This document shows positions 8,847 through 16,910 of a DNA stretch of 64,000 nt, in pieces. Under the pieces are notes generated by a model, which had not been told where the DNA came from, searched no databases, and saw only the letters and a program-made list of their open reading frames with translations. Position 1 is the first letter of the stretch; every line of letters starts with the position of its first letter. The translations under genes were made by a program, and so were the position numbers. This stretch comes from Streptomyces sp. HB132. GTDB lineage: Bacteria; Actinomycetota; Actinomycetes; Streptomycetales; Streptomycetaceae. The stretch covers positions 806,001-870,000 of the forward strand of contig NZ_JAFBGA010000001.1 in the NCBI RefSeq assembly GCF_016909575.1. Reading direction: 5' to 3'.

Positions 8847-9950
8847 GTGTCCGCAGCAGTTCCCGTCTCCTCCCGCCTCCCGGTCTTCCCGTGGGACAAG
8901 CTCACGCCCTACAAGGCGACGGCCGCGGGCCATCCGGACGGCCTCGTGGACCTGTCGGTCGGCACGCCCGTCGACCCGGTGCCCGAGCTCGTCCAGCAGG
9001 CGCTGACCGCAGCCGCGGACAGCCCCGGATACCCGACGGTGTGGGGCACCGAGGCGCTGCGGGACGCTCTGGCCGGCTGGGCGGAGCGCAGGCTCGGCGC
9101 GGTGGGTGTCGGGCACGAGAACGTGCTGCCGGTCGTCGGCTCCAAGGAGCTGGTCGCCTGGCTGCCGACCCAGCTGGGTCTGGGCGCGGGCGACAAGGTC
9201 GCCCACCCGAGGCTCGCCTATCCGACGTACGAGGTCGGCGCACGGCTCTGCGGCGCGGAGCCCGTCGTCTACGACGACCCGACGGAGCTGGACCCCGAGG
9301 GTCTGAAGCTGCTCTGGCTCAACTCCCCGTCCAACCCGACGGGCCGTGTCCTGCCGAAGGACGAGCTGACCCGGATCGTCGCCTGGGCGCGCGAGCACGG
9401 CGTGCTGGTGTTCAGCGACGAGTGCTACCTGGAGCTCGGCTGGGAGGCCGAGCCCGTCTCCGTGCTCCACGAGGACGTCTGCGGCGGGACGTACGAGGGC
9501 ATCGTCGCCGTCCACTCGCTCTCCAAGCGTTCCAACCTCGCCGGTTACCGCGCGGCCTTCGTCGTGGGTGACGCGGCCGTCCTCGGCGAACTGCTCCAGA
9601 TCCGCAAGCACGGCGGGATGATGACGCCGGCCCCGGTCCAGGCGGCGACGGTCGCGGCACTGGGCGACGACACGCACGTGGCGGAGCAGCGGGCGCGGTA
9701 CGCGCGGCGGCGCACGGTCCTGCGGGCGGCGCTGGAGGCGCACGGCTTCCGGATCGAGCACAGCGAGGCGAGCCTCTACCTCTGGGCCACGCGTGACGAG
9801 CCTTGCTGGGAGACCGTGGCACACCTCGCGGAGCTCGGCATCCTCGTGGCTCCGGGCGACTTCTACGGGCCGGCCGGGGACCGCTTCGTACGGGTGGCGC
9901 TGACGGCTTCGGACGAGCGCGTGGACGCGGCGGTCAAGCGGCTGTCCTAG
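8847..9950 (+). CDS. dapC: succinyldiaminopimelate transaminase DapC
   Basis: A 367-aa class I/II PLP aminotransferase. It converts N-succinyl-2-amino-6-ketopimelate plus glutamate to N-succinyl-LL-2,6-diaminopimelate in the lysine/DAP branch that also feeds peptidoglycan. Seen: LWLNSPSNPTGRV (substrate carboxylate-binding Asn-Pro), SDECYLEL (PLP-ring Asp and Tyr) and SLSKRSNLAGYR with the Schiff-base Lys at 227. I chose GTG 8847 because it gives the N terminus SAAVPVSSRLPVFPWDKL typical of actinobacterial DapC; the open frame extends upstream into fdxA as an artefact. It ends 9 bp before a 23-bp-stem terminator. dapE follows 1.7 kb downstream, so two pathway steps are near neighbours. Confidence 0.92.
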   Translation: MSAAVPVSSRLPVFPWDKLTPYKATAAGHPDGLVDLSVGTPVDPVPELVQQALTAAADSPGYPTVWGTEALRDALAGWAERRLGAVGVGHENVLPVVGSKELVAWLPTQLGLGAGDKVAHPRLAYPTYEVGARLCGAEPVVYDDPTELDPEGLKLLWLNSPSNPTGRVLPKDELTRIVAWAREHGVLVFSDECYLELGWEAEPVSVLHEDVCGGTYEGIVAVHSLSKRSNLAGYRAAFVVGDAAVLGELLQIRKHGGMMTPAPVQAATVAALGDDTHVAEQRARYARRRTVLRAALEAHGFRIEHSEASLYLWATRDEPCWETVAHLAELGILVAPGDFYGPAGDRFVRVALTASDERVDAAVKRLS

Positions 9951-9958
9951 GCGTCGCG

Positions 9959-10008
9959 CAACGCGTGGGGGCCTCGGGAGTACGCACTCCCGAGGCCCCC
10001 ACGCGTTG
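9959..10008. terminator. very strong bidirectional terminator hairpin
   Basis: A perfect 23-bp stem (9959-9981 with 9986-10008) around a 4-nt loop, between the convergent dapC and the small secreted-protein gene. It has no T-run, as is common in Streptomyces. Confidence 0.85.
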
Positions 10009-10024
10009 CCGCGCTCCGGTGGGA

Positions 10025-10402
10025 TCAGCCGATCGGCAGGCCCTTGGTGGGCAGATTCCCGGTCTTCAGGTCCTGGGTGGGCAGGCCCTTGGTCGGGAGG
10101 GAGTCCTCCGTCAGCTCGCCGTCCGCCACGGTGCCCGCCTTCCCGAGGGTCTTGCCCGCCGCGGGAAGCGTCGTGCCGACCACCTTGCCGCCGGTCTCGT
10201 TCGCCACCCCGGAGCCCTGCTTCGCGGCCGAGTCGAGCGTGCTGCTGACCCCGGCACCGTCGAGCGAGGTGAGGCCGCCGAGCGCGGGCGTCTGCGGGAG
10301 CCCCGCGGCACCGGCGGCACCGGCCGCACCGACCACGGGGGCCGCACCCGCGGCGATCAGCAGCGCGGCACGGGCGATCCTGCGGGTCAGGGGGAGGGAC
10401 AT
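10025..10402 (-). CDS. small secreted Gly/Ala-rich protein with a Leu-Pro-Thr-Lys-Gly repeat tail
   Basis: A 125-aa protein of unknown function, found in many streptomycetes and sometimes mislabelled as ATP-binding. Residues 1-33 form a signal peptide (RR, then ALLIAAGAAPVVGAAGAAGAA). The mature part is Gly/Thr/Lys-rich without cysteines. The last 25 residues repeat the unit LPTKGLP twice around TQDLKTGN. ATG 10402 follows an AG-rich stretch. It shares the hairpin at 9959-10008 with dapC. I infer an exported, possibly wall-associated protein; no catalytic motif is visible. Confidence 0.65.
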   Translation of the reverse strand: MSLPLTRRIARAALLIAAGAAPVVGAAGAAGAAGLPQTPALGGLTSLDGAGVSSTLDSAAKQGSGVANETGGKVVGTTLPAAGKTLGKAGTVADGELTEDSLPTKGLPTQDLKTGNLPTKGLPIG

Positions 10403-10707
10403 GATGCTCCTTCGACGGGACGTCAGCGGTTTCGCGGATGTGGAATCCGCCTGTCCGGTGATCGGACGCACTGAACAACCGGTCCGGGGGCGGGGAAGGT
10501 TGCGGGGCACCCGGGCAAAGACTGGGTAATGCGTCAGATAATCCGCAACGGAGCGACCCGGACGGACGACCCGTTCCGAGCGCTCCTGAGGAACCGTCAC
10601 TTCCCTCCGGGCGCAACGAGAATCGCCCCCGCCGCAGGCTTCGGGGGAGCGGCGGCGGGAGCGGGGTCCGGGAGACGCCGGACGCCCCGCACGGATGACG
10701 GGTCGTA
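10403..10707. other. 305-bp intergenic region upstream of the small secreted-protein gene
   Basis: It lies between two leftward genes and must hold the promoter of the 10025-10402 gene and the terminator of the 10708-11619 gene. There is one AT-richer patch (10525-10545) and an 8-bp palindrome GAGCGCTC at 10578-10585 flanked by GTTCC and GGAAC (10573-10594). I recognise no gene; a 61-codon + strand frame here has no SD and no family resemblance. Confidence 0.5.
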
Positions 10708-11619
10708 CTACTGAGCGAGCCGCATCCGGACCGTGGTGGTGGGTGGTTTCCCGGGTCCCGCGCGTTCCGTCCGCCAGCCCGTGTCGGCGGTCCACACCCG
10801 GCCCGCGTACGAGACCTCCGTGATCCGCAGGGTGCCGGCCCGGGCGACCGCCCAGTGGGCGAGCTCCCAGCCGCGCCGGGACGCGGCGTCGCCCTCGGCC
10901 CGTGCGGGCACCGACACCGTGCCCGCCGCGGAGGCACCCGCCGAGCCGGCGGAGGGCAGGACGTCCTTCCCGAAGGCGCGCACCAGATCGGACCGCACCT
11001 CGGTCGCGTCCCCGGGGCCCTCCGTCGACGCCGACGCGGCCGGCAGGGAGCAGGTCAGTGAGGCGGGGGCGCGTCCGGTCAGAGCGGCGGCCAGCAGCGC
11101 GGCATCCGGCTCGTGCTTCGCGTACGCCTGCGGGAACCCGCTCTTCTGCACCCGCTGGGCCGCCACCGTCAGCGGAAGCCGCGAATAGCCCGGCACCTCG
11201 GCGAGGTGCTTGTAGAACTCCCCGGACGAGTACACGGGGTCCATGATCTGCGCGGGCGTCCCCCACCCCTGCGAGGGACGCTGCTGGAAGAGCCCGAGCG
11301 AGTCCCGGTCACCGTGGTCGATGTTGCGCAGCGCGGACTCCTGCAGCGCGGTCGCCAGGGCGATCGTCACCGCGCGTTCCGGCAGCCCGCGCGTGGTGCC
11401 CACGGCGGAGACCGTGGCGGCGTTGGCGGCCTGCTCGGGGCTCATCTCGTACGTACGGCCCTCGCCCCCGCCGGCCGGGCCGACGGTGCAGCGGGGCGAG
11501 CCCTTGTAGCCGGAGAGGTACTGGACGGCCAGATAGCCGGCCACTGCCACGAGCACGAGGAGGGCGGCCGCGACACGGAGGGTGCGGCTACGGCGAGGAG
11601 GTGAGCTGGTCCGGGGCAC
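10708..11619 (-). CDS. membrane-anchored lysozyme-like-fold protein of actinomycetes
   Basis: A 303-aa protein. A short basic N terminus (PRTSSPPRRSRTLR) is followed by one transmembrane helix at about 15-35 (VAAALLVLVAVAGYLAVQYL) and an extracellular domain. The latter includes ATALQESALRNIDHGDRDSLGLFQQRPSQGWG at about 104-135. The LQES...DHGDRDSLGLFQQRP pattern resembles a lytic-transglycosylase or resuscitation-factor-like fold, with the Glu of QES as candidate acid. Some databases call the family heavy-metal transporter, which the sequence does not support. GTG 11619 gives the basic start; longer frames run into dapE. It is divergent from dapE with a 61-bp shared gap. Function is inferred only at the level of fold. 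Confidence 0.6.
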   Translation of the reverse strand: MPRTSSPPRRSRTLRVAAALLVLVAVAGYLAVQYLSGYKGSPRCTVGPAGGGEGRTYEMSPEQAANAATVSAVGTTRGLPERAVTIALATALQESALRNIDHGDRDSLGLFQQRPSQGWGTPAQIMDPVYSSGEFYKHLAEVPGYSRLPLTVAAQRVQKSGFPQAYAKHEPDAALLAAALTGRAPASLTCSLPAASASTEGPGDATEVRSDLVRAFGKDVLPSAGSAGASAAGTVSVPARAEGDAASRRGWELAHWAVARAGTLRITEVSYAGRVWTADTGWRTERAGPGKPPTTTVRMRLAQ

Positions 11620-11667
11620 GGGCCCACCGTACTGGAGGGTACGAGCGGTGCCGATGCCGAAGTCCCT

Positions 11668-11673
11668 TAGGGT
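11668..11673 (+). promoter_or_regulatory. possible -10 box of a leaderless dapE transcript
   Basis: TAGGGT ends 7 nt before the preferred dapE ATG, the same hexamer and almost the same distance as before mshB. No good -35 is visible, and AGGG could serve as a weak SD for the same codon. Confidence 0.35.
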
Positions 11674-11680
11674 CGTGGAC

Positions 11681-12760
11681 ATGGATGGACACACGCTTGA
11701 CCTCGCCCTGGACGGTCCCGAGCTCACCGCCCGGCTGGTGGACTTCCCGTCGGTCAGCGGGCAGGAGAAGGACCTCGCCGACGCCATCGAGGCGGCCCTG
11801 CGCCCGCTGCCGCACCTGACCGTCGACCGCCACGGCAACAACATCGTGGCCAGGACGCAGCTGGGCCGTGGCGAGCGCGTCGTCCTGGCGGGGCACATCG
11901 ATACCGTCCCGATCGCGGACAACGTGCCCTCCAGGCTCGACGACGACGGCGTCCTGTGGGGCTGCGGCACCTCCGACATGAAGTCGGGCGTGGCCGTCCA
12001 GCTGCGGATCGCGGCGACGGTGCCGGAGCCCAACCGAGACCTCACGTTCATCTTCTACGACAACGAAGAGGTCGCGGCCCACCTCAACGGCCTCGGACAC
12101 GTGGCCGAAGCGCACCCCGAGTGGCTCGACGCGGACTTCGCCGTCCTCCTGGAGGGTTCGAACGGCGAGGTCGAGGGCGGATGCCAGGGCACGCTCCGGG
12201 TCCATCTGCGCTTCGCGGGCGAACGGTCGCACTCCGCCCGCGGCTGGATGGGGTCCAACGCGATCCACGCGGCCGCTCCGGCGCTGGCCCGGCTCGCCGC
12301 GTACGAGCCGCGCCGGCCGGTCATCGACGGGCTGGAGTACCGCGAAGGGCTCAACGCCGTCGGCATCGAGGGCGGTGTCGCCACCAACGTCATCCCGGAC
12401 GCCTGCACCCTGGTCGTCAACTACCGCTACGCACCCGACCTCACCGCCGAGCAGGCGGAGGCGCACGTCCAGGAGGTCTTCGCGGACTGCGGCGTCGCCG
12501 AGTTCGTCGTGGACGACCACACCGGCGCCGCCATGCCCGGCCTCTCGCACCCGGCGGCCAAGGCGTTCATGGACGCCGTCGGCGGCGTCGCACTGCCCAA
12601 GTTCGGCTGGACGGACGTCTCCCGGTTCGGCGCCCTGGGCGTCCCCGCGGTGAACTACGGCCCCGGTGACCCGCTGTTCGCCCACAAGCGGGACGAGCAT
12701 GTGCGCGTCGAGAGGATCACGCACTGCGAGGAGCGTCTCCGCTCCTGGCTCACCAGCTGA
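11681..12760 (+). CDS. dapE: succinyldiaminopimelate desuccinylase DapE
   Basis: A 359-aa M20 metallopeptidase family enzyme. It hydrolyses N-succinyl-LL-DAP to LL-DAP and succinate, two steps after DapC-type precursors in lysine/peptidoglycan synthesis. Metal-site motifs are present: AGHIDTVP (His and Asp), WGCGTSDMKSG (bridging Asp), FYDNEEVA (catalytic Glu-Glu) and the C-terminal HKRDEHV (His). ARGWMGSNAIH marks the lid domain. I chose ATG 11681 because it gives the standard start MDGHTLDLAL; an in-frame ATG at 11654 is possible. TAGGGT at 11668-11673 sits 7 nt before ATG 11681, so the mRNA may be leaderless. A LOG gene follows after 85 bp. Confidence 0.93.
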   Translation: MDGHTLDLALDGPELTARLVDFPSVSGQEKDLADAIEAALRPLPHLTVDRHGNNIVARTQLGRGERVVLAGHIDTVPIADNVPSRLDDDGVLWGCGTSDMKSGVAVQLRIAATVPEPNRDLTFIFYDNEEVAAHLNGLGHVAEAHPEWLDADFAVLLEGSNGEVEGGCQGTLRVHLRFAGERSHSARGWMGSNAIHAAAPALARLAAYEPRRPVIDGLEYREGLNAVGIEGGVATNVIPDACTLVVNYRYAPDLTAEQAEAHVQEVFADCGVAEFVVDDHTGAAMPGLSHPAAKAFMDAVGGVALPKFGWTDVSRFGALGVPAVNYGPGDPLFAHKRDEHVRVERITHCEERLRSWLTS

Positions 12761-12845
12761 CTCACGGCATTCCCCTGCGCGTAACCTCCACCGATCTACG
12801 CTGAAGCGACACACGCACATCGCAGGTCGGCGGAGGGAGCAGGTC

Positions 12846-13631
12846 ATGGGCAACCCGGAGGGCACACGGATCCCTGAGGGCGCGCAGATTCCCGAGGGTG
12901 CGCCGAAGCCCGAGGAACAGCGGTTGGGGCCCGTACTGCGCCGCAGGGACCAGGTCCAGCCCGGTACGACCGATCAGCGGCTGCTGGACACCGAGGGCGA
13001 CTCGGAGTGGGTGCACACCGACCCCTGGCGGGTCATGCGGATCCAGTCCGAGTTCGTCGAGGGCTTCGGCGCGCTCGCGGAGCTGCCGAGCGCCATCAGC
13101 GTCTTCGGCTCTGCCCGCACCCCGGCCGGCGGGCCGGAATACGAGGCGGGCGTACAGATCGGCAAGGCGCTGGTCGAGGCGGGCTTCGCCGTCATCACGG
13201 GCGGCGGTCCGGGCGCGATGGAGGCGGCGAACAAGGGGGCGCGGGAAGCGAAGGGCGTCTCGGTGGGACTCGGCATCGAGCTGCCCTTCGAGTCGGGTCT
13301 CAATCCACATGTCGACATCGGCGTCAACTTCCGCTACTTCTTCGTCCGCAAGACGATGTTCGTGAAGTACGCGCAGGGATTCGTCGTCCTGCCGGGCGGT
13401 CTCGGCACGCTGGACGAACTGTTCGAGGCGCTGACCCTGGTGCAGACGGGCAAGGTGACGCGCTTCCCGATCGTCCTGTTCGGCACGGCGTACTGGGGCG
13501 GGCTGGTGGACTGGCTGAGGGACACGGTGATCGCGGGGGGCAAGGCGTCCGAGCGGGACCTGATGCTCTTCCACGTCACGGACGACGTGGAAGAGGCGGT
13601 CAGGCTGGTGACGAAGGAGGTCGGGCGCTAG
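12846..13631 (+). CDS. LOG-family (TIGR00730) Rossmann-fold protein
   Basis: A 261-aa protein of the LOG/lysine-decarboxylase-like family. Members hydrolyse cytokinin riboside 5'-monophosphates or related nucleotides to free base and ribose phosphate; the physiological substrate in Streptomyces is unknown. The signature PGGLGTLDELFEAL (with catalytic Glu) is at about 182-195, and ITGGGPGAMEAANKGA is the phosphate-binding loop. Residues 1-24 contain three imperfect copies of I-P-E-G-A-x (RIPEGAQIPEGAPKPEE), a short linker repeat. ATG 12846 has GGAGGGAG upstream. It precedes folP2 as in mycobacteria, but folP2 is on the other strand here, and a 9-bp hairpin (13643-13666) ends it. Confidence 0.88.
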   Translation: MGNPEGTRIPEGAQIPEGAPKPEEQRLGPVLRRRDQVQPGTTDQRLLDTEGDSEWVHTDPWRVMRIQSEFVEGFGALAELPSAISVFGSARTPAGGPEYEAGVQIGKALVEAGFAVITGGGPGAMEAANKGAREAKGVSVGLGIELPFESGLNPHVDIGVNFRYFFVRKTMFVKYAQGFVVLPGGLGTLDELFEALTLVQTGKVTRFPIVLFGTAYWGGLVDWLRDTVIAGGKASERDLMLFHVTDDVEEAVRLVTKEVGR

Positions 13632-13642
13632 TTCTTCCGTCC

Positions 13643-13666
13643 GGGGTCCCGGCGGACCGGGACCCT
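13643..13666. terminator. hairpin between the LOG gene and folP2
   Basis: GGGTCCCGG (13644-13652) pairs perfectly with CCGGGACCC (13657-13665) around CGGA, between two convergent genes. Confidence 0.6.
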
Positions 13667-13760
13667 TCCTCGAGCGCCCGCACGCGAACCGGGCCCGTCG
13701 TACTCGCAGGCCGCGGGGCCGGGACGCGGCCCTGCGGCGATCGAGGAGCCGGGTCCGGGT

Positions 13761-14633
13761 CTACGCCAGGCCCCGTCGGGCGACCGCAGGCGCCCGGTGG
13801 CCCGCGATGGACGCCACCATGTCCAGCACCTGCCGGGTCTCGGCCACTTCGTGCACCCGGTACACCTGTGCCCCCAGCCAGGCCGACACGGCCGTCGTCG
13901 CGAGCGTGCCGATCACGCGTTCCTTGACGGGCCTGTCGAGCGTCTCCCCGACGAAGTCCTTGTTGGAGAGGGAGACCAGTACGGGCCAGCCCGTGGCCGT
14001 CATCTCGTCCAGCCGACGCGTCGCCTCCAGCGAGTGCCGGGTGTTCTTGCCGAAGTCGTGACCCGGGTCGATCATGATCCCGTCCGGCCTGACCCCGAGG
14101 TCCACGGCCCGCTCGGCGAGCCCCACGGTCACCCGCAGGATGTCCGCCATGACGTCCTCGTACGAGGTCCGGTGCGGCCGTGTGCGAGGCTCCGCGCCGC
14201 CCGCGTGCGTGCACACGAGCCCCGCTCCGTACCGGGCGGCCACCTCCGCGAGCTTCGGGTCGACACCGCCCCACGCGTCGTTCAGGAGGTCGGCGCCGGC
14301 CTCGCAGACCGCCTCGCCCACGTCGTGCCGCCAGGTGTCCACGCTGATGACGACGTCCGGATGCCGACGGCGTACCTCGGCGACGAAACCGACCGTGCGG
14401 CGCGCCTCCTCCTGCGCCGTCACCTCCTCGCCGGGGCCGGCCTTCACCCCGCCGATGTCGATGATCGCGGCGCCCTCCGTGACGGCCTGCTCGACCCGGG
14501 AGAGCGCGGCCTCGTCGTGGAAGGTCGCCCCCTGGTCGTAGAAGGAGTCGGGGGTCCGGTTCACGATCGCCATGATCACCGGCTCGTGCGGCCCGAACTC
14601 CCGCCGCCCCAGCCTGAGCGCCCCGCTTCGCAT
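13761..14633 (-). CDS. folP2: dihydropteroate synthase-like protein, FolP2 type
   Basis: A 290-aa TIM-barrel protein of the pterin-binding family. Canonical DHPS joins 6-hydroxymethyl-dihydropterin diphosphate to p-aminobenzoate. Loop-1 reads NRTPDSFYDQG instead of the usual NVTPDSFSDGG; IDIGG, SVDTWRHDV, LLNDAWGG and DPGHDFGKN mark the other pterin-binding strands. The Arg after Asn and Tyr-Asp-Gln in loop-1 are features I recall from mycobacterial FolP2 (Rv1207). FolP2 of M. leprae was reported to lack DHPS activity, so function is open. ATG 14633 has GGGAGGAAGCGGGA upstream. It is on the opposite strand from LOG and the DivIVA gene. I would not assume folate synthesis from the fold alone. 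Confidence 0.82.
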   Translation of the reverse strand: MRSGALRLGRREFGPHEPVIMAIVNRTPDSFYDQGATFHDEAALSRVEQAVTEGAAIIDIGGVKAGPGEEVTAQEEARRTVGFVAEVRRRHPDVVISVDTWRHDVGEAVCEAGADLLNDAWGGVDPKLAEVAARYGAGLVCTHAGGAEPRTRPHRTSYEDVMADILRVTVGLAERAVDLGVRPDGIMIDPGHDFGKNTRHSLEATRRLDEMTATGWPVLVSLSNKDFVGETLDRPVKERVIGTLATTAVSAWLGAQVYRVHEVAETRQVLDMVASIAGHRAPAVARRGLA

Positions 14634-14801
14634 TCCCGCTTCCTCCCTGTAGCCCGCCTGCGACCTTAGGCCCTCTCCTGATCATCCGAGGCCCCGGCGC
14701 AGAGCGCGCGGGCCGCGGCGACCCGAACGAAAAACCCTAACTGTCGGTGCCGCATGGCACGATCTGACCCGGACTGGTTTTCCGCTTCCGGGGAGATGCA
14801 C

Positions 14802-15188
14802 GTGTTCTGGTTCTTGCTGCTCACGATGGCCGTGGTCGTGGCCGCGGTCACCCTGGCGGTGGTCGGCGGAGGCAAAAGCGCGGTGCTGCAGGACGTCGAG
14901 CCCGAGCGGCTCACCGACCCGCTGCCCACGAACCGGCCCGTCGGCCGCGCCGATGTCGAGGCCATGCGGCTGCCGATGGCCGTGCGTGGCTACCGCATGG
15001 CCGATGTGGACGAGGCCCTCGGCCGCCTGGGTGCCGAGCTCGCCGAGCGGGACGCGCACATCGCCGAGCTGGAGTCCGCGCTCGCCGGGGCGCAGGCGAC
15101 CGCGGTGAACGGCCCCGACCTGTTCAAGCGGCAGGACGAGCCGCCTGCCGCCGAGGAGGGCCCGCAGGACGAGGAGGGCGGGCGGTGA
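14802..15188 (+). CDS. DivIVA-domain membrane protein
   Basis: A 128-aa protein: one N-terminal transmembrane helix (residues 2-22, FWFLLLTMAVVVAAVTLAVV), then a linker, then a short DivIVA-like segment LPMAVRGYRMADVDEALGRLGAELAERD at about 59-85 followed by a coiled coil and an acidic tail. The RGYRMADVDEAL stretch is the hallmark of the actinobacterial DivIVA-domain (Rv1209-like). A role in polar growth or cell-wall positioning is inferred. I chose GTG 14802 because GGGGAG stands 6 nt upstream; the ATG at 14796 would overlap that SD. It overlaps tag by 4 bp (GTGA), forming an operon. Confidence 0.82.
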   Translation: MFWFLLLTMAVVVAAVTLAVVGGGKSAVLQDVEPERLTDPLPTNRPVGRADVEAMRLPMAVRGYRMADVDEALGRLGAELAERDAHIAELESALAGAQATAVNGPDLFKRQDEPPAAEEGPQDEEGGR

Positions 15189-15766
15189 GCGGCGCCGAGG
15201 CGGCGCCGGACGGCCGCCTGCGCTGCCCGTGGGGCCTGGCCACGGACGACTACCTCGCCTATCACGACACCGAGTGGGGCCGTCCCCTCCACGGCGACGA
15301 CGCCCTCTTCGAGCGGCTCTGCCTGGAGGCCTTCCAGTCAGGGCTGTCGTGGCTGACGATCCTGCGCCGCCGCGAGGGCTTCCGCAGCGCTTTCGCCGGA
15401 TTCAAGATCTCCGCCGTTGCGGAGTTCACCGACGCGGACAGGGAGCGGCTCCTCGCCGACACCGGCATCATCCGCAACCGCGCGAAGATCGACGCCACCC
15501 TCGCCAACGCCGAGGTGCTGGCCGGCTGGGGCGCGGGGGAGCTGGACGCGCTCATCTGGTCGTACGCGCCGGACCCGGCCACCCGGCCCGCCCCCCGCAC
15601 CCTCGGCGACGTCCCCGCGGTCACCCCGGAGTCCACCGCGCTGGCCAAGGACCTGAAGAAGCGCTCCATCCGCTTCATCGGTCCCACGACCGCGTACGCC
15701 CTGATGCAGGCCTGCGGCCTGGTCGACGACCACCTGGCCGACTGCGTGGCCCGGGGCGGCCGCTAG
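15185..15766 (+). CDS. tag: DNA-3-methyladenine glycosylase I (Tag)
   Basis: A 193-aa base-excision glycosylase that removes 3-methyladenine from alkylated DNA. Zinc-snap ligands of E. coli Tag are visible: Cys in LRCPWG near the N terminus, His in YHDTEWGRP, and the His-x3-Cys pair in DDHLADC at the C terminus. The substrate pocket segment LEAFQSGLSWLTILRRREGF and IRNRAKIDATLANA of the helix-hairpin-helix core are present. GTG 15185 overlaps the preceding stop. It ends 5 bp from the convergent enoyl-CoA hydratase gene with no room for a terminator. An alkyltransferase-like gene lies at 60968. Confidence 0.93.
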   Translation: MSGAEAAPDGRLRCPWGLATDDYLAYHDTEWGRPLHGDDALFERLCLEAFQSGLSWLTILRRREGFRSAFAGFKISAVAEFTDADRERLLADTGIIRNRAKIDATLANAEVLAGWGAGELDALIWSYAPDPATRPAPRTLGDVPAVTPESTALAKDLKKRSIRFIGPTTAYALMQACGLVDDHLADCVARGGR

Positions 15767-15771
15767 CGGTA

Positions 15772-16584
15772 CTACCTGCCGAGGTACTTCGGCCGCTGCT
15801 TCGCGAGGAACGCCTCGACCGCGATGGTGTGATCCTGCGACGCGCCCGCCTTCGTCTGGAGCTCGTCCTCCTTCTCCAGGGTCTCGGCGAGCGTGTGCCC
15901 GGCTCCGTAGGCCACGGATGCCTTCAGGGCCGCGTACGCCACCGTCGGGCCGTCCGCGAGGGCGCGGGCCACCGCGTGGGCCTCCTTCGCCAGGTCGGCC
16001 GCCGGTACCACCTTGTTCGCGATGCCCAGCTCGTAGGCGTCCTGGGCGGAGATCGAGCGGGGGAAGAACAACAGGTCGGCGGCGCGGCTCGCGCCGATCA
16101 GCCGGGGCAGGGTCCAGGACACGCCCGAGTCGGCGGACAGCGCCACCCCCGCGAAGGACGTGTTGAAGACGGCGGTGTCCGCGACCACGCGGTAGTCGGC
16201 GGCCAGCGCGAATCCGAAGCCCGCCCCGGCGGCGGCGCCGTTCACCCCCGCGACCACCGGCTTGTCCATCTCGGTGAGGGCACGCACGATCGGGTTGTAG
16301 TGCTCCCGCACCGTGCTGAGCGCGTTGCCGCCCTCCGGCCCGCCGGCCTCGGCGAGCTTGGCGACGTGCTCCTTGAGGTCCTGGCCGACGCAGAAGGCGC
16401 GCCCGGTGGCGGTGAGCAGAACCGCCCGCACGGCGGGGTCGTCCGCGACGGTCCTGAGGGCGTCGCGGAGAGCGACCTTGGCGGCGGTGTTCAAGGCGTT
16501 CATCGCGTCGGGGCGATTGATCGTGATCGTGGCGAGCCCGTCGCTCACGTCCATGAGCACGCTGTCAGCCGTGGTGTCGGCCAT
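15772..16584 (-). CDS. enoyl-CoA hydratase/isomerase family protein
   Basis: A 270-aa crotonase-superfamily enzyme acting on acyl-CoA thioesters. The oxyanion-hole segments are GRAFCVGQDL (about 66-75) and KPVVAGVNGAAAGAGFGFAL (about 108-127). In the second active-site loop FAGVALSADSGVSWTLPRLIG, Asp replaces one hydratase Glu position. This pattern is closest to PaaG-like (2-epoxyphenylacetyl-CoA isomerase) members that use an Asp, so isomerase or ring-opening chemistry is plausible. ATG 16584 follows AAGGAGACC with good spacing. It stands between tag and DUF3117, a place where mycobacteria have a different set. Confidence 0.85.
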   Translation of the reverse strand: MADTTADSVLMDVSDGLATITINRPDAMNALNTAAKVALRDALRTVADDPAVRAVLLTATGRAFCVGQDLKEHVAKLAEAGGPEGGNALSTVREHYNPIVRALTEMDKPVVAGVNGAAAGAGFGFALAADYRVVADTAVFNTSFAGVALSADSGVSWTLPRLIGASRAADLLFFPRSISAQDAYELGIANKVVPAADLAKEAHAVARALADGPTVAYAALKASVAYGAGHTLAETLEKEDELQTKAGASQDHTIAVEAFLAKQRPKYLGR

Positions 16585-16820
16585 CGAAGGTCTCCTTACG
16601 GGTCCGGCGTCGTACCTGTCCGGGCAAGCATGGCGGACCTCCGGCGCGCCGCACATGTGACCTGCGTCTAACGATTGGACCTCGGCTGAGGGCCGACGAC
16701 GGCGCAGTATCGCAGCCGGATCGCCGAATTGGGTGGTTATGAGAGAGCGCGTTGCGCAAGCGATGCCGACCGATGTTGGTCATCGGGGTCTCTGATGCGG
16801 GATAATGCGGAGGAAGCATT
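16585..16820. other. intergenic region between enoyl-CoA hydratase and the DUF3117 unit
   Basis: About 236 bp holding the leftward promoter of the hydratase gene and the rightward promoter at 16776-16806. No RNA gene recognised. Confidence 0.5.
16776..16806 (+). promoter_or_regulatory. candidate vegetative promoter of the DUF3117 unit
   Basis: TTGGTC (16776-16781) and GATAAT (16801-16806), separated by 19 nt. The -10 is close to consensus; the spacer is slightly long. Transcription would start just before the 29-codon leader ORF. Confidence 0.45.
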
Positions 16821-16910
16821 GTGTTCGACGCCGGTGAGGCAGCGCCTGTCATGGAGCCGCCGGCTGCGATGAGCTGGTTTCAGGAAGGGGAACGAGCATG
16901 GCGGCCATGA
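16821..16910 (+). CDS. 29-aa upstream ORF overlapping DUF3117
   Basis: GTG at 16821 follows AGGAAG with 5-6 nt spacing and opens a 29-codon frame rich in Ala, Pro and Met, ending GERAWRP. Its stop (16908-16910) lies inside the first codons of the DUF3117 gene, in another frame, so ribosomes finishing it would terminate just past that start. I do not recognise a family. It may be a coupling leader peptide or a chance frame; conservation would decide. Confidence 0.35.
   Translation: MFDAGEAAPVMEPPAAMSWFQEGERAWRP

Noticed and set aside
10573..10594. GAGCGCTC flanked by GTTCC/GGAAC as a second LacI operator
   Set aside because: Only the 8-bp core is palindromic and it sits far from any sugar gene; I treat it as chance.
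10529..10714. 61-codon + strand frame in the gap before 10708
   Set aside because: No SD, Arg/Pro-rich shadow-type composition and no family resemblance; it overlaps the terminator side of a real gene.
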